Assembly (NCBI GenBank): GCA_036346265.1
Contig: CM070684.1
Location: 27,680,891 to 27,744,890, forward strand
Length of the DNA: 64,000 nucleotides
Direction of reading: 5' to 3'
From: Melocanna baccifera
Lineage: Eukaryota > Streptophyta > Magnoliopsida > Poales > Poaceae
How positions within the stretch are numbered: the first letter of the stretch is position 1; each line of letters starts with the position of its first letter. Under the pieces are notes generated by a model. It worked only from the letters and a program-made list of their open reading frames with translations. It was not told the DNA's origin and ran no database searches. Position numbers and translations under genes: made by a program. Below are positions 35,878 to 47,213 of this stretch, piece by piece.

Positions 35878-36990
35878 GGTGTTCAGAATAACATTGATTT
35901 ATAACCTTTTTCATTATAACTGATTTATTTTGTATTTGTGTTCGCTGAGCGCTGCCTAAAGCGACCAATCGATCTGCTCTTGTGTGTAAATGCGTCTTGT
36001 GTGTGTCTACCTAAACGTGTTTTATCCTTCGAAGAAGCCTCATGTTTTTAAATCACCCAAAGGAAAAAAAATACAAATTATACCTCGGTTTTTTAGAAAT
36101 AGCTCATGTTTTAATATCACAAACAAACATATTACTTTTCTACCGGTCTAGTTAAAACACCTGAGTCAAACCCAAATGTTAAAGGTAGCGTTCAGAAGGG
36201 CGATGACTTATGGCTTTTTTATTGTAGCTAACTGATTTTGTACTGTAACTGAGTTGACTTATTTGGCATAATTAAATTTAAAAAAATTAAAAATAGAAAA
36301 AAATGTTAGCATATCATAGATAATACAAAGAAATAGGGAAACAAAAAACATTAAAAAACAAAAATAAATAGTAAAAAAAGCTCAACGCTAACGCTGCGTT
36401 CGGCGTCGTTGAGCGGGGCTAACCTTTCTTTTCTTCTTTACGTCTTTCCAATTTTTGAGCGGATTTTTTGGGATACACGTGAACGCGAGGCACCACTCAT
36501 TTCAGTTTAAAGTCAGTTTCTGTTTCAGGTTTCTGCTTTTTTCACTATTCAGTAATTTCATCTTTTTTGAATTTTTTTAGATTTTTTGGGCTTTTTGCCT
36601 TTTTCCCCGTAATCCTTTGCATTGTTCGTGATAGGCTAACATGTTTTTTCTATTTTTAAATTTAATTATGCCAAATAAGCCAATTCAGTTACAGTAAAAA
36701 ATAAGTTAGCTACAGTAAAAAATGACATAAGCCAACATTATTCCGAATGCTAAGATGGCAGCGCGTGGATGATGGGTGCTTCTTTGCACAAGCAATTGAC
36801 TTTCCATAGCCATGGCTTATGACTTACTAAGAGAGAGACAGTCGTTTGTGATTTTGGCTGATATAACTGAAGTCGGTACACTATCTACTACAATTGACTT
36901 ATAGACCTTGTTTTGAAAAGACGTATTATTTGAAAACTAATTACTGTAGCTAAAAGTCACAAATAGCAAGTCCAAAAGAACCCAGCCAAT
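35878..36990. mobile_element. Cluster of MITEs including a 564-bp foldback (36188-36751)
   Basis: A partial copy starts at about 35878 (GTGTTCAGAATAACATTGAT). A complete element spans 36188-36751: its left end AGCGTTCAGAAGGGCGATGA and the complement of its right end (AGCATTCGGAATAATGTTGG) pair, and the arms continue through the GGCATAATTAAATTT / AAATTTAATTATGCC blocks for more than 100 bp. A further MITE-like piece ends at about 36985 (AAAAGAACCCAGCC). Members of the first family recur at 39297, 48854 and in the TSA intron at 51365. Confidence 0.65.
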
Positions 36991-37236
36991 TAGATATCAA
37001 ATTTGTCCATGCCAATTCACTTACTAGCTGTTAACTCGCTCAGGCACAGCTGCCAAATGCTAAATTTATGCAGCTGTCTGCTAGCTTGTCCAATTGTAAC
37101 ACTGCTCCCTAAAATTCAGATATGCTTCACCTCTTCCATTATGACTTGACAACCCAAGCCAGCCACTTGATTCGTTATTTCATTACCAACGTGTTACAAG
37201 TACATGATAAGTATGAAAGAAATACGAGTTTCGTTA

Positions 37237-37345
37237 CGGAGAACTAGATAGGTATCAGCATCTGGGACCGTGGGGATAATCCTCTGGCCCAGCCTGATGG
37301 ACCTTGGCTCCCCCCTGAAGAGGGCAAGAAGAACAATCTCTAGGT
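37237..37345 (-). other. Possible coding fragment of unknown identity
   Basis: On the minus strand one frame reads EIVLLALFRGEPRSIRLGQR and then IIPTVPDADTYLVL before running into AT-rich DNA and a stop. The residue composition looks like real protein and a splice-acceptor-like ACCTAG precedes it, but I do not recognise the family and no neighbouring exon was found. The GC-rich block at 37700-37990 next to it may be related. Confidence 0.3.
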
Positions 37346-38897
37346 AATGTCATTTTCAGCGCAGCCGTTGTGCCGCCTCATCCATGGACACGAAATGATG
37401 GATTCAGATGGCAAATCTCAAGTCAGCCATGTGAGTGATCACGGCCTTATCCTGTTGTTCCTATCCTCTCATCTCAGGATAACTCATTCCAATAATCCAT
37501 GTTTCAGGCTGCACACGAACACAATATTTGAAGTCTTTTTCCTCAACAGAGAAAATTCAGTGTCTCATGCGATAAAGCTTCAGATCGTTCCCGAATCACC
37601 TTCTTTATTCATTTGTTATTCTAACACCGGGTTAGAGTTGTTTTCAGAACTGGAATTAACTACACGACGACAACACATGAACTATCACAGGTTTAGGACA
37701 TCTAGGATAATACTAAGGGCCAGGAAAGGAGGCCTCGCTCTGAGCCCTCTCCCCTCGGGAGTCCACCTCGACGAGCACGGCCATGTCCTACCCGCCGTCG
37801 TGAACCCCAGGGCGCCGCCTCCTTGCAGATCAACCGGCTCAGTGTCGCGCGTCTGGGGTCATCGTCCTCCCAGTCCAGCTCTTTGGACTCGCCAGGGACG
37901 ACTTGTGGCTCTGATAGCCATCGTGCTTCCACCCCTGAGAACTCCACTGAGGTCTTTGTTCCTCGTCGCGTTTTCTTGTCATCTGTGAATCTAATCAAAT
38001 ACTAATCAAATATTGGGTGTCGCTAAGCAAATTCAAGGGTAAAGGTAGAATATGGTTGTGAATCTAATGCATAAAGTGACTAGTCATGTGCTTGAGGTGC
38101 CATAATATTTTACTGTTTCCACTTCAAATTTCGTGCAAACTACAGCTGTTCCATTTTCCTTAATATTTTCTATTCAAACATGTTAGTTTAAGTTCCTGCA
38201 ACTGTATAAGAAGCCTGAGATGACAAATTATATGGTGTTTCATTGATATGCAAACACAAAATACTAGTCCATAATTCTTCCACATGTCCTAGCCAAAATG
38301 AAAAATATTAACTAGGGGATAAAAGAAAGAAATGTTATCGGAATCTGCGCGAAATGACTGAACTCAAGATAACTAGGTACCCACAAATCTCTTTTGCTGT
38401 GACACCATTGTAACTAGGTAGTGCAGGTAACATCATCATTCAAGTTTAGCGATTGAATGCAAAAAATATTTGATGACCTTACGCTTCAAATAAACGACAA
38501 AAGTGTGACCAGGTGATATCAAGCAGACCTGAACGGCTTTTGGCCCGCCCATCCCAGCCTAGTCCGCCTGCCCAAGCCTGGTTCAGCCCAATGTTTAGGG
38601 CCAGGGCGGGCCTAATCCACATCAGCATGAGGTACCCAAATCTTAAATAAAACGATTTGAGACCAGCCCGGCCTGAATTTCTGGATGCGGCTTGGTCAAA
38701 CTCGGCCGACCCGGGTAGGCTGGTTGACCTGATCTTGTTTCTACTTTCTAGGGCTGGGTTTGTCCAGGGTCTAGATAATCTGATGTAACCATCCTTTTTT
38801 TTTCTGGGCCGGAACCGAACATAGCCCAGGCTTAATATGCATAGGTCTAATCTCGAGTGAGAATCTATTTAGGCCCGAAAGCTGACCAAAAGCAAGA

Positions 38898-40813
38898 CAG
38901 GGGCGGAGGAAACCATCCGGGCAGGGTGGACACCTGCCCGGGCTTGCCGGCGTCGAGGCCCCTGCACCTCCGGTAAGTCCCGCCGTGGATGGGGCTCCGT
39001 CTTCCCGGGCACCGGCGGGCAGGCGTGTGGCGTTTGCTCTGTGCGTGTTCATGTGTTGGGCACTTCGGCCATTGCATTTGCTGATTTGCATCTTGCGACT
39101 TGCGCTGACCTGCTGTGTGTGTTCGTGTGTTGGGCCATTGCATTTGCATCTTGCACGGGCCCATCACAACTCACAAGATGGATTTATGGATGCTCGGCCA
39201 ATCCAGTCGGGCCAACCAAAACAAGGGCCTGCAGAAAGTGAAGCAACCAAGCAGTGCACAATCTCAATCCAGATCCAGATCACTCATCGCTCTTCATGTG
39301 TTCAGAACAGCGATGCCTTTTAATTTTTATTGAGATTTTACTGTAACTAATCGATTTTTTACTATATCTAATTTAACTTATTAGATATAATTAAATACAA
39401 AAAATATAAAAATAAAAGCAGCACGCTAATCTAAAACGGACAATGCAAAGAAATACAAAAAAACAAAACTTAAAAATTCAAAAAAACCAAAAAAACACTA
39501 TGTGATAAATTGTTGAAGTGTTACTACAGTGTTTTGAACACAAAAGCAAAAGCCTCCCTGAGCGGGCAGAGCCACAGGCGGGAGGCAGCGACGGCGGGAG
39601 CAAGCGCCCCGCGCCGGCGCGCCCGGCTAGGCGGCAGAGCGGGCTGCGGCAGTCGGCACTCGGCAGGGCGCCAGCGCGGCGACGCCGGCAGGCTGCAGGC
39701 AGGGGCGGAGGCGCGGAGCCAGCCAGCAAAGGCGGGCGCGACCGCTGGTACAGGGCACCGCCCGGGGCGCCGGCCACCGGGAGAAGGCGAGCAAGGCGGC
39801 CAATCCACATGAGCAGGCTGCCTGCAGGCTCTGGTTCTTGTTTTGGTTGGGCCGACACAATGAGTCGCCAGTCGGGTTACAGGCTACTCACTTGCAGACT
39901 TACTCGATTATGATTTATGAAGATTCTGATTACTGATTCAATTTGTCATGTTAGATATTGGTTCAGGCCTTCAGGGTACTCATTAATTTTAGTATAGTGT
40001 CTAAGTTAGTGCAGTGTACAGTAATATACCAACATGACAACATGGTAAGGTAAACTATGGATTGCCATGATGAAGACTCCATAATTACTGATGGATAAAC
40101 TAGCAATTTACTTCTTTCAAGCTGAAGTATATTGATGCACAATTAAAAGAACTCGACATTTCAGACCTTTTAGGTTAATAGGTAACTGGAGCAGCAAATG
40201 ATCACCACTATCCCACATTCCCACTGCCATGGCGAATTTTACTTTTTGCTATTTTTGACATTGCCAGTGTCAACGGATATTATAAAGATTGAGTTGTGCA
40301 ATAAGATTTCTAATGAATGGTTGAATGACTTAATGATGTGTTATACCGAGCAAGAGATATTTAAAACAATTGATGATAACATGATTATATAACGGTTTCA
40401 AGGCTTCAAATCCCGGAGAATGAACTTGCCTCGTAGTCGTAGATTACCATCTTAGCGGTATGTTGTGATTCTTTTTCAATGTCAATTTTTTGTACGCTAT
40501 ATGATTGTTCCACTAATCACATATTTTTTATCTTACAATGTCATTTAGGTGTAGATTGTACTTTCGTCATCACAAAATATCTATAATCTATATAAGCTTC
40601 GGTAGAGAGGTACCACTATAGTTTTATGCATTTACTTGTAACTTTTAATCTATGCATAATCATATGTGTATTGGACTTCGACTCTTCGAGATTGCTTGTA
40701 ATTAATTAGAACTAGTGTGAATGTGTGATTGTTAATTCCGTACTGACTCGTGTATGACATGTTAGCCATATTAAACATGCCGCAGGCTATATTTTTTCAT
40801 GGCTCCGCCCCTG
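38898..40813 (+). mobile_element. hAT-superfamily element (Tip100-like ends), internally rearranged
   Basis: The 11-bp terminal inverted repeats CAGGGGCGGAG / CTCCGCCCCTG are perfect and of the type seen in Tip100-like hAT elements. A remnant of the transposase C-terminal dimerisation region lies near the right end. The interior includes an AT-rich MITE-like stretch (39297-39540) and a very GC-rich stretch (39540-39830). The flanks (AAGCAAGA / CACACGAA) do not form a clear 8-bp duplication. Comparison with the intact gene intron at 51165-51215 shows the host DNA resuming on both sides, which supports these borders. Confidence 0.75.
40198..40395 (+). pseudogene. hAT transposase C-terminal (hAT-C) relic
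   Basis: The frame reads LFLTLPVSTDIIKIELCNKI then SNEWLNDLMMCYTEQEIFKT. It matches the hAT-C pattern LTLPVSTA...(ERAFSAMK)...LRNKM..EWLND.L..Y.E..IF. The ERAFSAMK core is replaced by a short DIIKI, a deletion that would remove conserved residues needed for dimerisation. No upstream transposase core is present, so it is a fragment. Confidence 0.7.
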
Positions 40814-40839
40814 CACACGAACATTATATGACAAGGTCA

Positions 40840-41261
40840 TGTTAGAATGATCTCCACCGCCGATTAGCCTAACGGCTAATCGGGCCTTGACTCGCGCCCT
40901 GATCGGGGGCGCCCAGCCCAACACTTGGCTGGTGGGCCCCTGTCGCGCTGCGCTATATAAAGAGGGGTGGAGGCCGGCGGCAAAGGACACGAGGTTGTAC
41001 GGAGCCGCAACTCCACCCAACATATCCCGTAACCGATCTAGAGGGACGCGCAGTGAGCGACGGGAAGCACCACCGCCGTCACCGTCGCCGGACCGCCGCC
41101 GCCGTCACCGCCTTCTTCCCGACCGTCATTGCCGTCGCGCAGACTCACCAACGAACCAGCGATGGCCGGATCCTCCTCCAACGCGACAGACGGTTAGTAC
41201 TCCTCCCTCTCCCTCTCCCTCTCAGATCCAAACCAAGAACAAGGGCAAAAAGGACCCAACA
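40840..41261 (+). repeat. 5' LTR of the copia element
   Basis: 422 bp with TG...CA ends. A TATATAAAG promoter box at 40954-40962 would start transcription about 300 bp before the LTR end. Confidence 0.94.
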
Positions 41262-41274
41262 ATGGTATCAGAGC

Positions 41275-41870
41275 GGGAATAGAGGCAAAGAAAATCCCAT
41301 CTGGAGTCTCAGATCCAAAGAAAATCCAAAGATGAATACCAAGACTCAGATCAAAAAAAAAGGTGGGGCACACGCCGCCGCCCGCGTGTGGCCTACGCGC
41401 GCCATCGCGCGCGCGCCCGCCGCCTGCGCCGCTACCCGGCACTGCGCGCCTCCGCGCGAGCCTGCTGCTGCTGGCTGCGCCGCGCGCTGCGCGCCGCTCG
41501 CGCACTGCTTGGGACCTGCGCATGCCGCCGGCCTTGCGCTGCGCTGCTGCTGCTTATTCGCAGCATGGCTTGGCGCGGCCGCGCGCGCGCGTCGATCGGC
41601 TTAAGCCCGCCCCGCCCGGCCGCCCGCGCCGCAGCGAGCCCCCCCCGCCGCTAGACTCGCCCGGCCGCTATGCGCGCGCGCCTGGCGCCTTGCGCTGCCC
41701 GCCGCTCTGCCGCTGCTTTACGCTCGCCGAGGCACTGCGCGCGGCGCCGCATTGCTGCCGCCGCGCGCGCTGGCCGCCGCCTGTCGCCCGCCAGACGGGC
41801 GTGCGAGCAGTCTGGCGAAGCGAGCGCCGCCGCCGCCTGACGCCGCTTCCGCAAAAAGCGGATCTGAGGA
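41275..41870 (+). other. Extremely GC-rich leader block of the copia element
   Basis: Between the primer-binding site and about 41870 the sequence is dominated by GCGC, CGCC and GCCG, far above the surrounding element, and then drops sharply to AT-rich. Open frames exist on both strands but are composition artefacts (Ala/Arg/Pro only). It may be a captured CpG-rich genomic fragment or a structured leader. Confidence 0.6.
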
Positions 41871-42014
41871 GCACTGTTGCGAAATTAGTGGGCGGTGGAG
41901 ACAGTTTGTTTTTTTTACCAGGCAACCAAGAAGATATTTTAGCTGTGTGGTGGAGATGTGCACGCAAAATTGCAGGTGCTTTTGGATATGAAATATTGTT
42001 TCATGGTAGATATA

Positions 42015-42379
42015 CTTTTAGATATATATATATATATATATCTAAAAGAAAAGATATAATTTTTCATTATTAAATTCGAACCAACGGGAGAATTTAATTT
42101 TGGAAAAATAGATATAATTTTTTAATTGATGTTTCCGCTGCAAAAGTTAAATTGTGATTACTCTTTAAATTAAATTCGAACCAACGGGAGAATTTAATTT
42201 TTTGAGTATTATTATGAATTATGATATTGTTATTTTCCGACCAACGTTGATAATAACAATATTATAATTTTAATTGATGTTTTTTTATGCATTATTTCTA
42301 TTTCTGCCCAACGGTGATATAGATTTAATGTATAGATAAAATTAATTTAATTGTATGTCATATTTTTGACCAACGTTGG
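42015..42379 (+). promoter_or_regulatory. Array of hairpins with a conserved CCAACG loop in the copia leader
   Basis: A pure palindrome (42015-42048) is followed by five hairpins. Stems/loops: 42069-42077 with 42090-42098, loop GAACCAACGGGA; 42167-42177 with 42190-42200, same loop; 42217-42234 with 42252-42269, loop TTCCGACCAACGTTGAT; 42291-42301 with 42319-42329, loop TTCTGCCCAACGGTGAT; 42349-42365 with 42380-42396, loop TTGACCAACGTTGG. Stem sequences differ among the last three hairpins and from the first two while pairing is kept (one G-U in the third, two in the fifth). The array lies just upstream of gag, so an RNA role such as packaging or dimerisation is an inference. Confidence 0.8.
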
Positions 42380-42449
42380 AAATAAGGCATATAATTTTCC
42401 TGTTATGTTCTCACTTTATTTGAAATATTTTTCAGGCGGATACAACTTG

Positions 42450-45400
42450 ATGAGTTGTATCAAAGAGATCCCCACTCTTAAAGGAGATAATTATGGAGAG
42501 TGGAAGAAAAAGATAGACTTAGCGTTTATCTTGGCTGAAGTGGACTGGGTCCTCACTACAGCACGTCCCGCTGAGCCTATGGCACCAGTGAGGGATCCAA
42601 ATGAGGATGATACTGCTTGGCAGAAAAGACAGAGGGATCATGCTCCCTTACAGATGTCTTATGATCTTGATCATAAGAAATGGACCACACCAACAAGAAG
42701 TGTATGGTCGTGATAAAGAACACATTGAGCCTGCAATTGTGGGCTCAGTGCAGAGTGTGACAACATCACGAGTACCTTGAGAGAATAAAGAGTCGGTTCA
42801 TGGCTCTTCAAAGACTTATGCTACACGGTGATCAAACGACTTGTGACATGAAAGGTACTCGGTGGTGGCAGTGGCATAAGAGAGCACATACGAGGATGAG
42901 TAACATGGCATCCAAGCTTAAACCAATGGATTTGGCTCTCAAGGATGAGTTCCTTATTCATTTAATTTTTGCTTCCTTGCCAAAAGAGTTTGACACCTTT
43001 GTTGTCAACTACAATATGCACCCCAGAAATGGGACTTGGAAAAGTGCATAGCTATGTGTGTGCAAGAGGAGGAAAGAATTAAATCCTCACATGGTGGTTC
43101 TATCAACTATGTGAAGGATAACAAGAAAAGGAACTTCAACAATCACTCCTTCTCAAAGAACAAGGGAAAACCTCGTCCATCACCTCAACGAATAAGTTTC
43201 TTGTAGACAAAGATCGGTGTCTTCATCAAGAAGAAGACAGGACACTACAAGAAGAACTGTCCGATTATTTAAAGATGATAATGGCAAAGAAAGGTGAGAA
43301 CATTATTACCTTTATAAATGAATGCTGTATGTGCAATATTCAAATCCACTTGGTGGATTGACTCAGAGCAACTGTTCATGTTGCTAATTCCTTCAGGATT
43401 CCTTTCGACGAGGACTACGCAAAGAAACGAAAGATGCATTAAAGTTGCAAATGGAGTCCAAGTGAAGTTGAAGCCGTTGGCGATCTTTCATTAGAGTTAG
43501 CTAATGGTTCAAAGCTTTTACTTAGAGATGTCCTTTTGTACCCTCTTTACAGAGGAATTTGATTAGTGTTTCAAATTTGGACAATGATGGTTATGATTGT
43601 CATTTTGGAAATGGTAAGTGTGAAATAATGTTTAATAATAAATGCATTGGTCTTGCCATCAAACAAGACAAGCTTTATTTATTGTCACTTCGTGAAAATG
43701 TGAATTCGTATGTGATGATGTGAATGTCGTATGCGATAATGGGAACGTCGCGTGCGTAGAAAGTAAATGAATCTCGTCTCACGAATGCAAACGAAAACGA
43801 AAGAGAACTCTAGATGCGTCGTCGAAATTATGGCATCGTCGTTTAGGCCATATTTCGAGGGGAGAATAGAAAGACTAGTTAAGAATGATATTCTTCCTCC
43901 ATTAGAGTTCTCGGACTTAGAACAATGCAGAGAATGCATTAAAGGAAAATATGTAAAGAAAATTAAGAAAGACGCCAAAAGAAGCACAGGAGTTCTACAA
44001 ATTATTCACACAGATATTTGTGGTCCCTTTCCTGTAAAAAGTGTGGATGGATATGACTCGTTCATAACATTCACGGATGATTACTCCCGTTACGGATATA
44101 TTTATCCAATCAAAGAAAGAAATGAAGCCTTGGATAAATTCAAGATATTTAAGGTGAAGTTGAAAACCAACATGATTTAAAGATTAAGATAGTCCGATCG
44201 ATCGTGGGGAGTACTACGGTCGACATACCCCATATGGACAAGTTCTGGACCTTTGCAAGGTTTCTACAGAAAATGGTATAGTGGCCCAAGATTCTACACC
44301 GGCGAACCTCAAAGAAATGGAGTAGTGAAAGACGCAACCGCACTCGATGGATATGGTGCGAAGTATGATGAGCTACTCCACACCGCCATTGAGTTTATGG
44401 ATGGAGGTGTTAAAAACCGCCATTCATATTCTCAACAGAGTACCTAGTAAATCGGTGCCCAAAACACCGCATGCGAGTTGTGGACAGGAAGAGTTCCTCA
44501 CTACACCACTTACGTGTTTGGGGAGTCCTACGAGGCTAAAGTATTTAACCCAAATCTTGGGAAGCTTGATCCCAAAGCGATGAAGTCGCCATTTCATTGG
44601 CTACCTGAAAAGTCAAAAGGTTTCGTTTCTCGCCCGGATCGATATACAAAGTTTGTAGAAACGAGACACGCTGTCTTCTTAGAGGATGAAATGATGAGGG
44701 AAGCACGGTAACTCGAGGATTGACCTTGAAGAGAAGCGGCGTATGCGCCCACTCCGATGATTCAAGAGCCATTCTTCGCATTACTGCTTTGCCGCACCGA
44801 TGGTGCAAGACAACGTGGTGCCAAGACTGTTATTGTTCCTCCTGTGGCAACAATAAATGAGAATGAGGAACCTGTTCTTCAGGATCCTACAGAACCCATT
44901 GCCACAGATGAGGGGGAGCAACAGCAGCCCCAAACAGAATATGTACCAAATGTGAAGGCCCCGAGGAGGTCTCAAAGAGTAAAAAGATCAGCTATCTCTG
45001 ATGATTATCAGATTTATCATACAGAGGAATTTCAAATGGAGGATGATCCAATCTCATTTGAAGAAGCCATGAGAAGCGAAAATTCCTCAAAATGGCTTGA
45101 GGTCATGGAAGAGGAAATGAGGTCCATGAAGACTAATAAAGTCTGGGACTTGGAAATTATTCCTAAAGGAGCCAAAACAGTAGGCTGTAAATGGGTCTAC
45201 AAGACAAAACTCGACTCCCAAGGGAATATAGAAAGATACAAAGCGCGACTTGTGGCAAAAGGCTTTACGCAAAGAGAAGGGATTGATTACAATGAGACTT
45301 TTTCTCCAGTCTCATGTAAAGACTCCTTCAGAATCATAATGGCATTAGTAGCACATTATGATTTAGAGTTACATCAGATGGATGTAAAGACGGCATTTCT

Positions 45401-46605
45401 TAATGGGGATTTGGAGGAAAATATTTACATGGCACAACCGAAAGGTTTTGTCATGGAAGAAAATGAAAGAATGGGATGCCGCCTAAAGAAATCGATTTAT
45501 GGGTTAAAGCAAGCTTCAAGACAATGGTACTTGAAGTTTGACAGTACAATAAGAAAATTTGGGTTTAAAGAGAATGTAGAGGACAACTGTGTTTATGCAA
45601 AGTTTAAAGATGGGAAGTTTATCTTCCTAATCCTGTATGTGGATGATATCCTACTAGCTAGTAGTGATATCATCACTCATGGAGACAAAGAAGTTTTTGT
45701 CCTCAAACTTTGATATGAAAGATCTTGGTGAAGCTTCGTTCGTTCTAGGAATCGAAATTCACCGGGATAGAAATAAAGGGACATTGGGACTATCACAAAA
45801 GGCATACATAGAGAAAGTCTTAAAGAAATTTGGTATGCATAAAAGTAGTCCTTCACCTGCACCTATAGTCAAGGGCGACAGATATGGGGATTTTCAATGC
45901 CCCAGAAAAGATCGAGCTCGATCAAATGAAATCGGTTCCATATGCTTGGTTGTCGGAAGCTTACAAGTATGCTCAAGTGTGTACACGCCCTGACTTAGCG
46001 TTTGTTACCGGGTTACTTGGCAGATTCCAGAGCAATCCTGGAATAGAGCATTGAAAATTGGTAAAAAAAGTCTTGCGTTATTTGCAAGGAACAAAAGGTC
46101 TCATGATGACATACAGAAGATCAGATTTACTCCATATAGTGGGGTATACAGATTCTGATTATGCGGAGATGATAGAAAGTCAACATCCGGATATGTATTC
46201 ACTCTCGCTGGAGGAGCTATATCGTGGAAAAGCTCAAAGCAAACCGTCACTACATCGTCCACAATGTATGCCGAGTTTGTAGCATGTTATGAGGCTACGG
46301 GGCAGGTGAACTAGCTAAAGAAGTTCATACCCGGTTTAAAAGTGGTTGACGACATCAATAGACCACTTAAGTTGTACTGCGACAATGAACCCGCGGTAAT
46401 GTATGCCCACAACAATAAGTCAAGTGGTGCTGCTAAACACATTGACATAAAGTACTATGTTGTGAAAGATAAAGTTCGGGATCAAATTATAAGTCTTGAG
46501 CATATAAGTACCGCAAAGATGTTAGCGGATCCGCTTACTAAAGGCTTACCACCCAACGTGTTCAGAGAACATGTAGCCGGCATGGGTTTAAGGGAAAGCC
46601 TATGA
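42450..46605 (+). pseudogene. gag-pol relic of the copia element
   Basis: Gag begins near 42450 (MSCIKEIPTLKGDNYGEWKK) and is broken by frameshifts at about 42700 and 43050. A pre-integrase/integrase portion lies at about 43800-44700 (ECIKGKYVKK, HTDICGPFPVKSVDGYDSF, FTDDYSRYGYIYPI) with further stops. The frame 44757-45713 carries a complete-looking reverse transcriptase core: CKWVYKTKLD, RYKARLVAKGFTQREGIDY, HQMDVKTAFLNGDLEENIYM and the catalytic LYVDDILLAS. RNase H follows in other frames to KGLPPNVFREHVAGMGL near 46600. The whole cannot be translated as one polyprotein. Confidence 0.92.
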
Positions 46606-46792
46606 TTCCTGGACTAAAAGATAGCCCAAAAGATTAAAGTAACTGTTTCAGAACAGAGAGGTGTATTGTAGATGTTAAATCTATCGGCGTTTGACCGTGA
46701 CGATAAGACATGTTCTATGCACTAATCTGTGATGGAATGAGTAAAGTCAAAAGTAATTAAAGTTAAAGCATAGATGAGATCAAGGGGGAGAA

Positions 46793-47213
46793 TGTTAGAA
46801 TGATCTCCACCGCCGATTAGCCCAACGGCTAATCGGGCCTTGACTCAGCATACGATCGGGGCGCCACCAACACTTGGCTGGTGGGCCCCTGTCGCGCTGC
46901 GCTATATAAAGAGGGGTGGAGGCCGGCGGCAAAGGACACGAGGTTGTACGGAGCCGCAACTCCACCCAACATATCCCGTAACCGATCTAGAGGGACGCGC
47001 AGTGAGCGACGGGAAGCACCACCGCCGTCACCGTCGCCGGACCGCCGCCGCCGTCACCGGCCTTCTTCCCCGACCGTCGCTGCCCGTGCGCAGACCTCAC
47101 CAACGAACCAGCGATGGCCGGATCCTCCTCCAACGCGACAGACGGTTAGTACTCCTCCCTCTCCCTCTCCCTCTCAGATCCAAACCAAGAACAAGGGCAA
47201 AAAGGACCCAACA
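46793..47213 (+). repeat. 3' LTR of the copia element
   Basis: 421 bp, starting immediately after the polypurine tract and ending at the GGTCA duplication. Nearly collinear with the 5' copy. Confidence 0.94.

Larger units (their letters stand above)
40840..47213 (+). mobile_element. Ty1/copia LTR retrotransposon, 6.37 kb
   Basis: LTRs at 40840-41261 (422 bp) and 46793-47213 (421 bp) begin TGTTAGAATGATCTCC and end CCCAACA. The flanking duplication is GGTCA at 40835-40839 and 47214-47218. The primer-binding site TGGTATCAGAGC is at 41263-41274 and the polypurine tract CAAGGGGGAGAA at 46781-46792. Integrase precedes reverse transcriptase, the copia order. The LTRs are very similar apart from a cluster of differences near 40890-40915, so the insertion is fairly young. 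The leader contains a GC-extreme block and an array of hairpins described separately. Gag, protease and integrase are broken; a 318-codon RT frame remains open. Confidence 0.96.

Noticed and set aside
38890..40821. 8-bp target-site duplication for the hAT element
   Set aside because: AAGCAAGA and CACACGAA do not match; the element was kept on the strength of its termini and the empty-site comparison only.
41363..42073. 236-codon frame in the copia leader
   Set aside because: Composition artefact of the hyper-GC block; Ala/Arg/Pro-rich and crosses into the AT-rich palindrome.
42015..42400. CRISPR-like repeat array
   Set aside because: Eukaryotic retrotransposon leader; the repeated part is a loop inside hairpins, not a fixed direct repeat with unique spacers.
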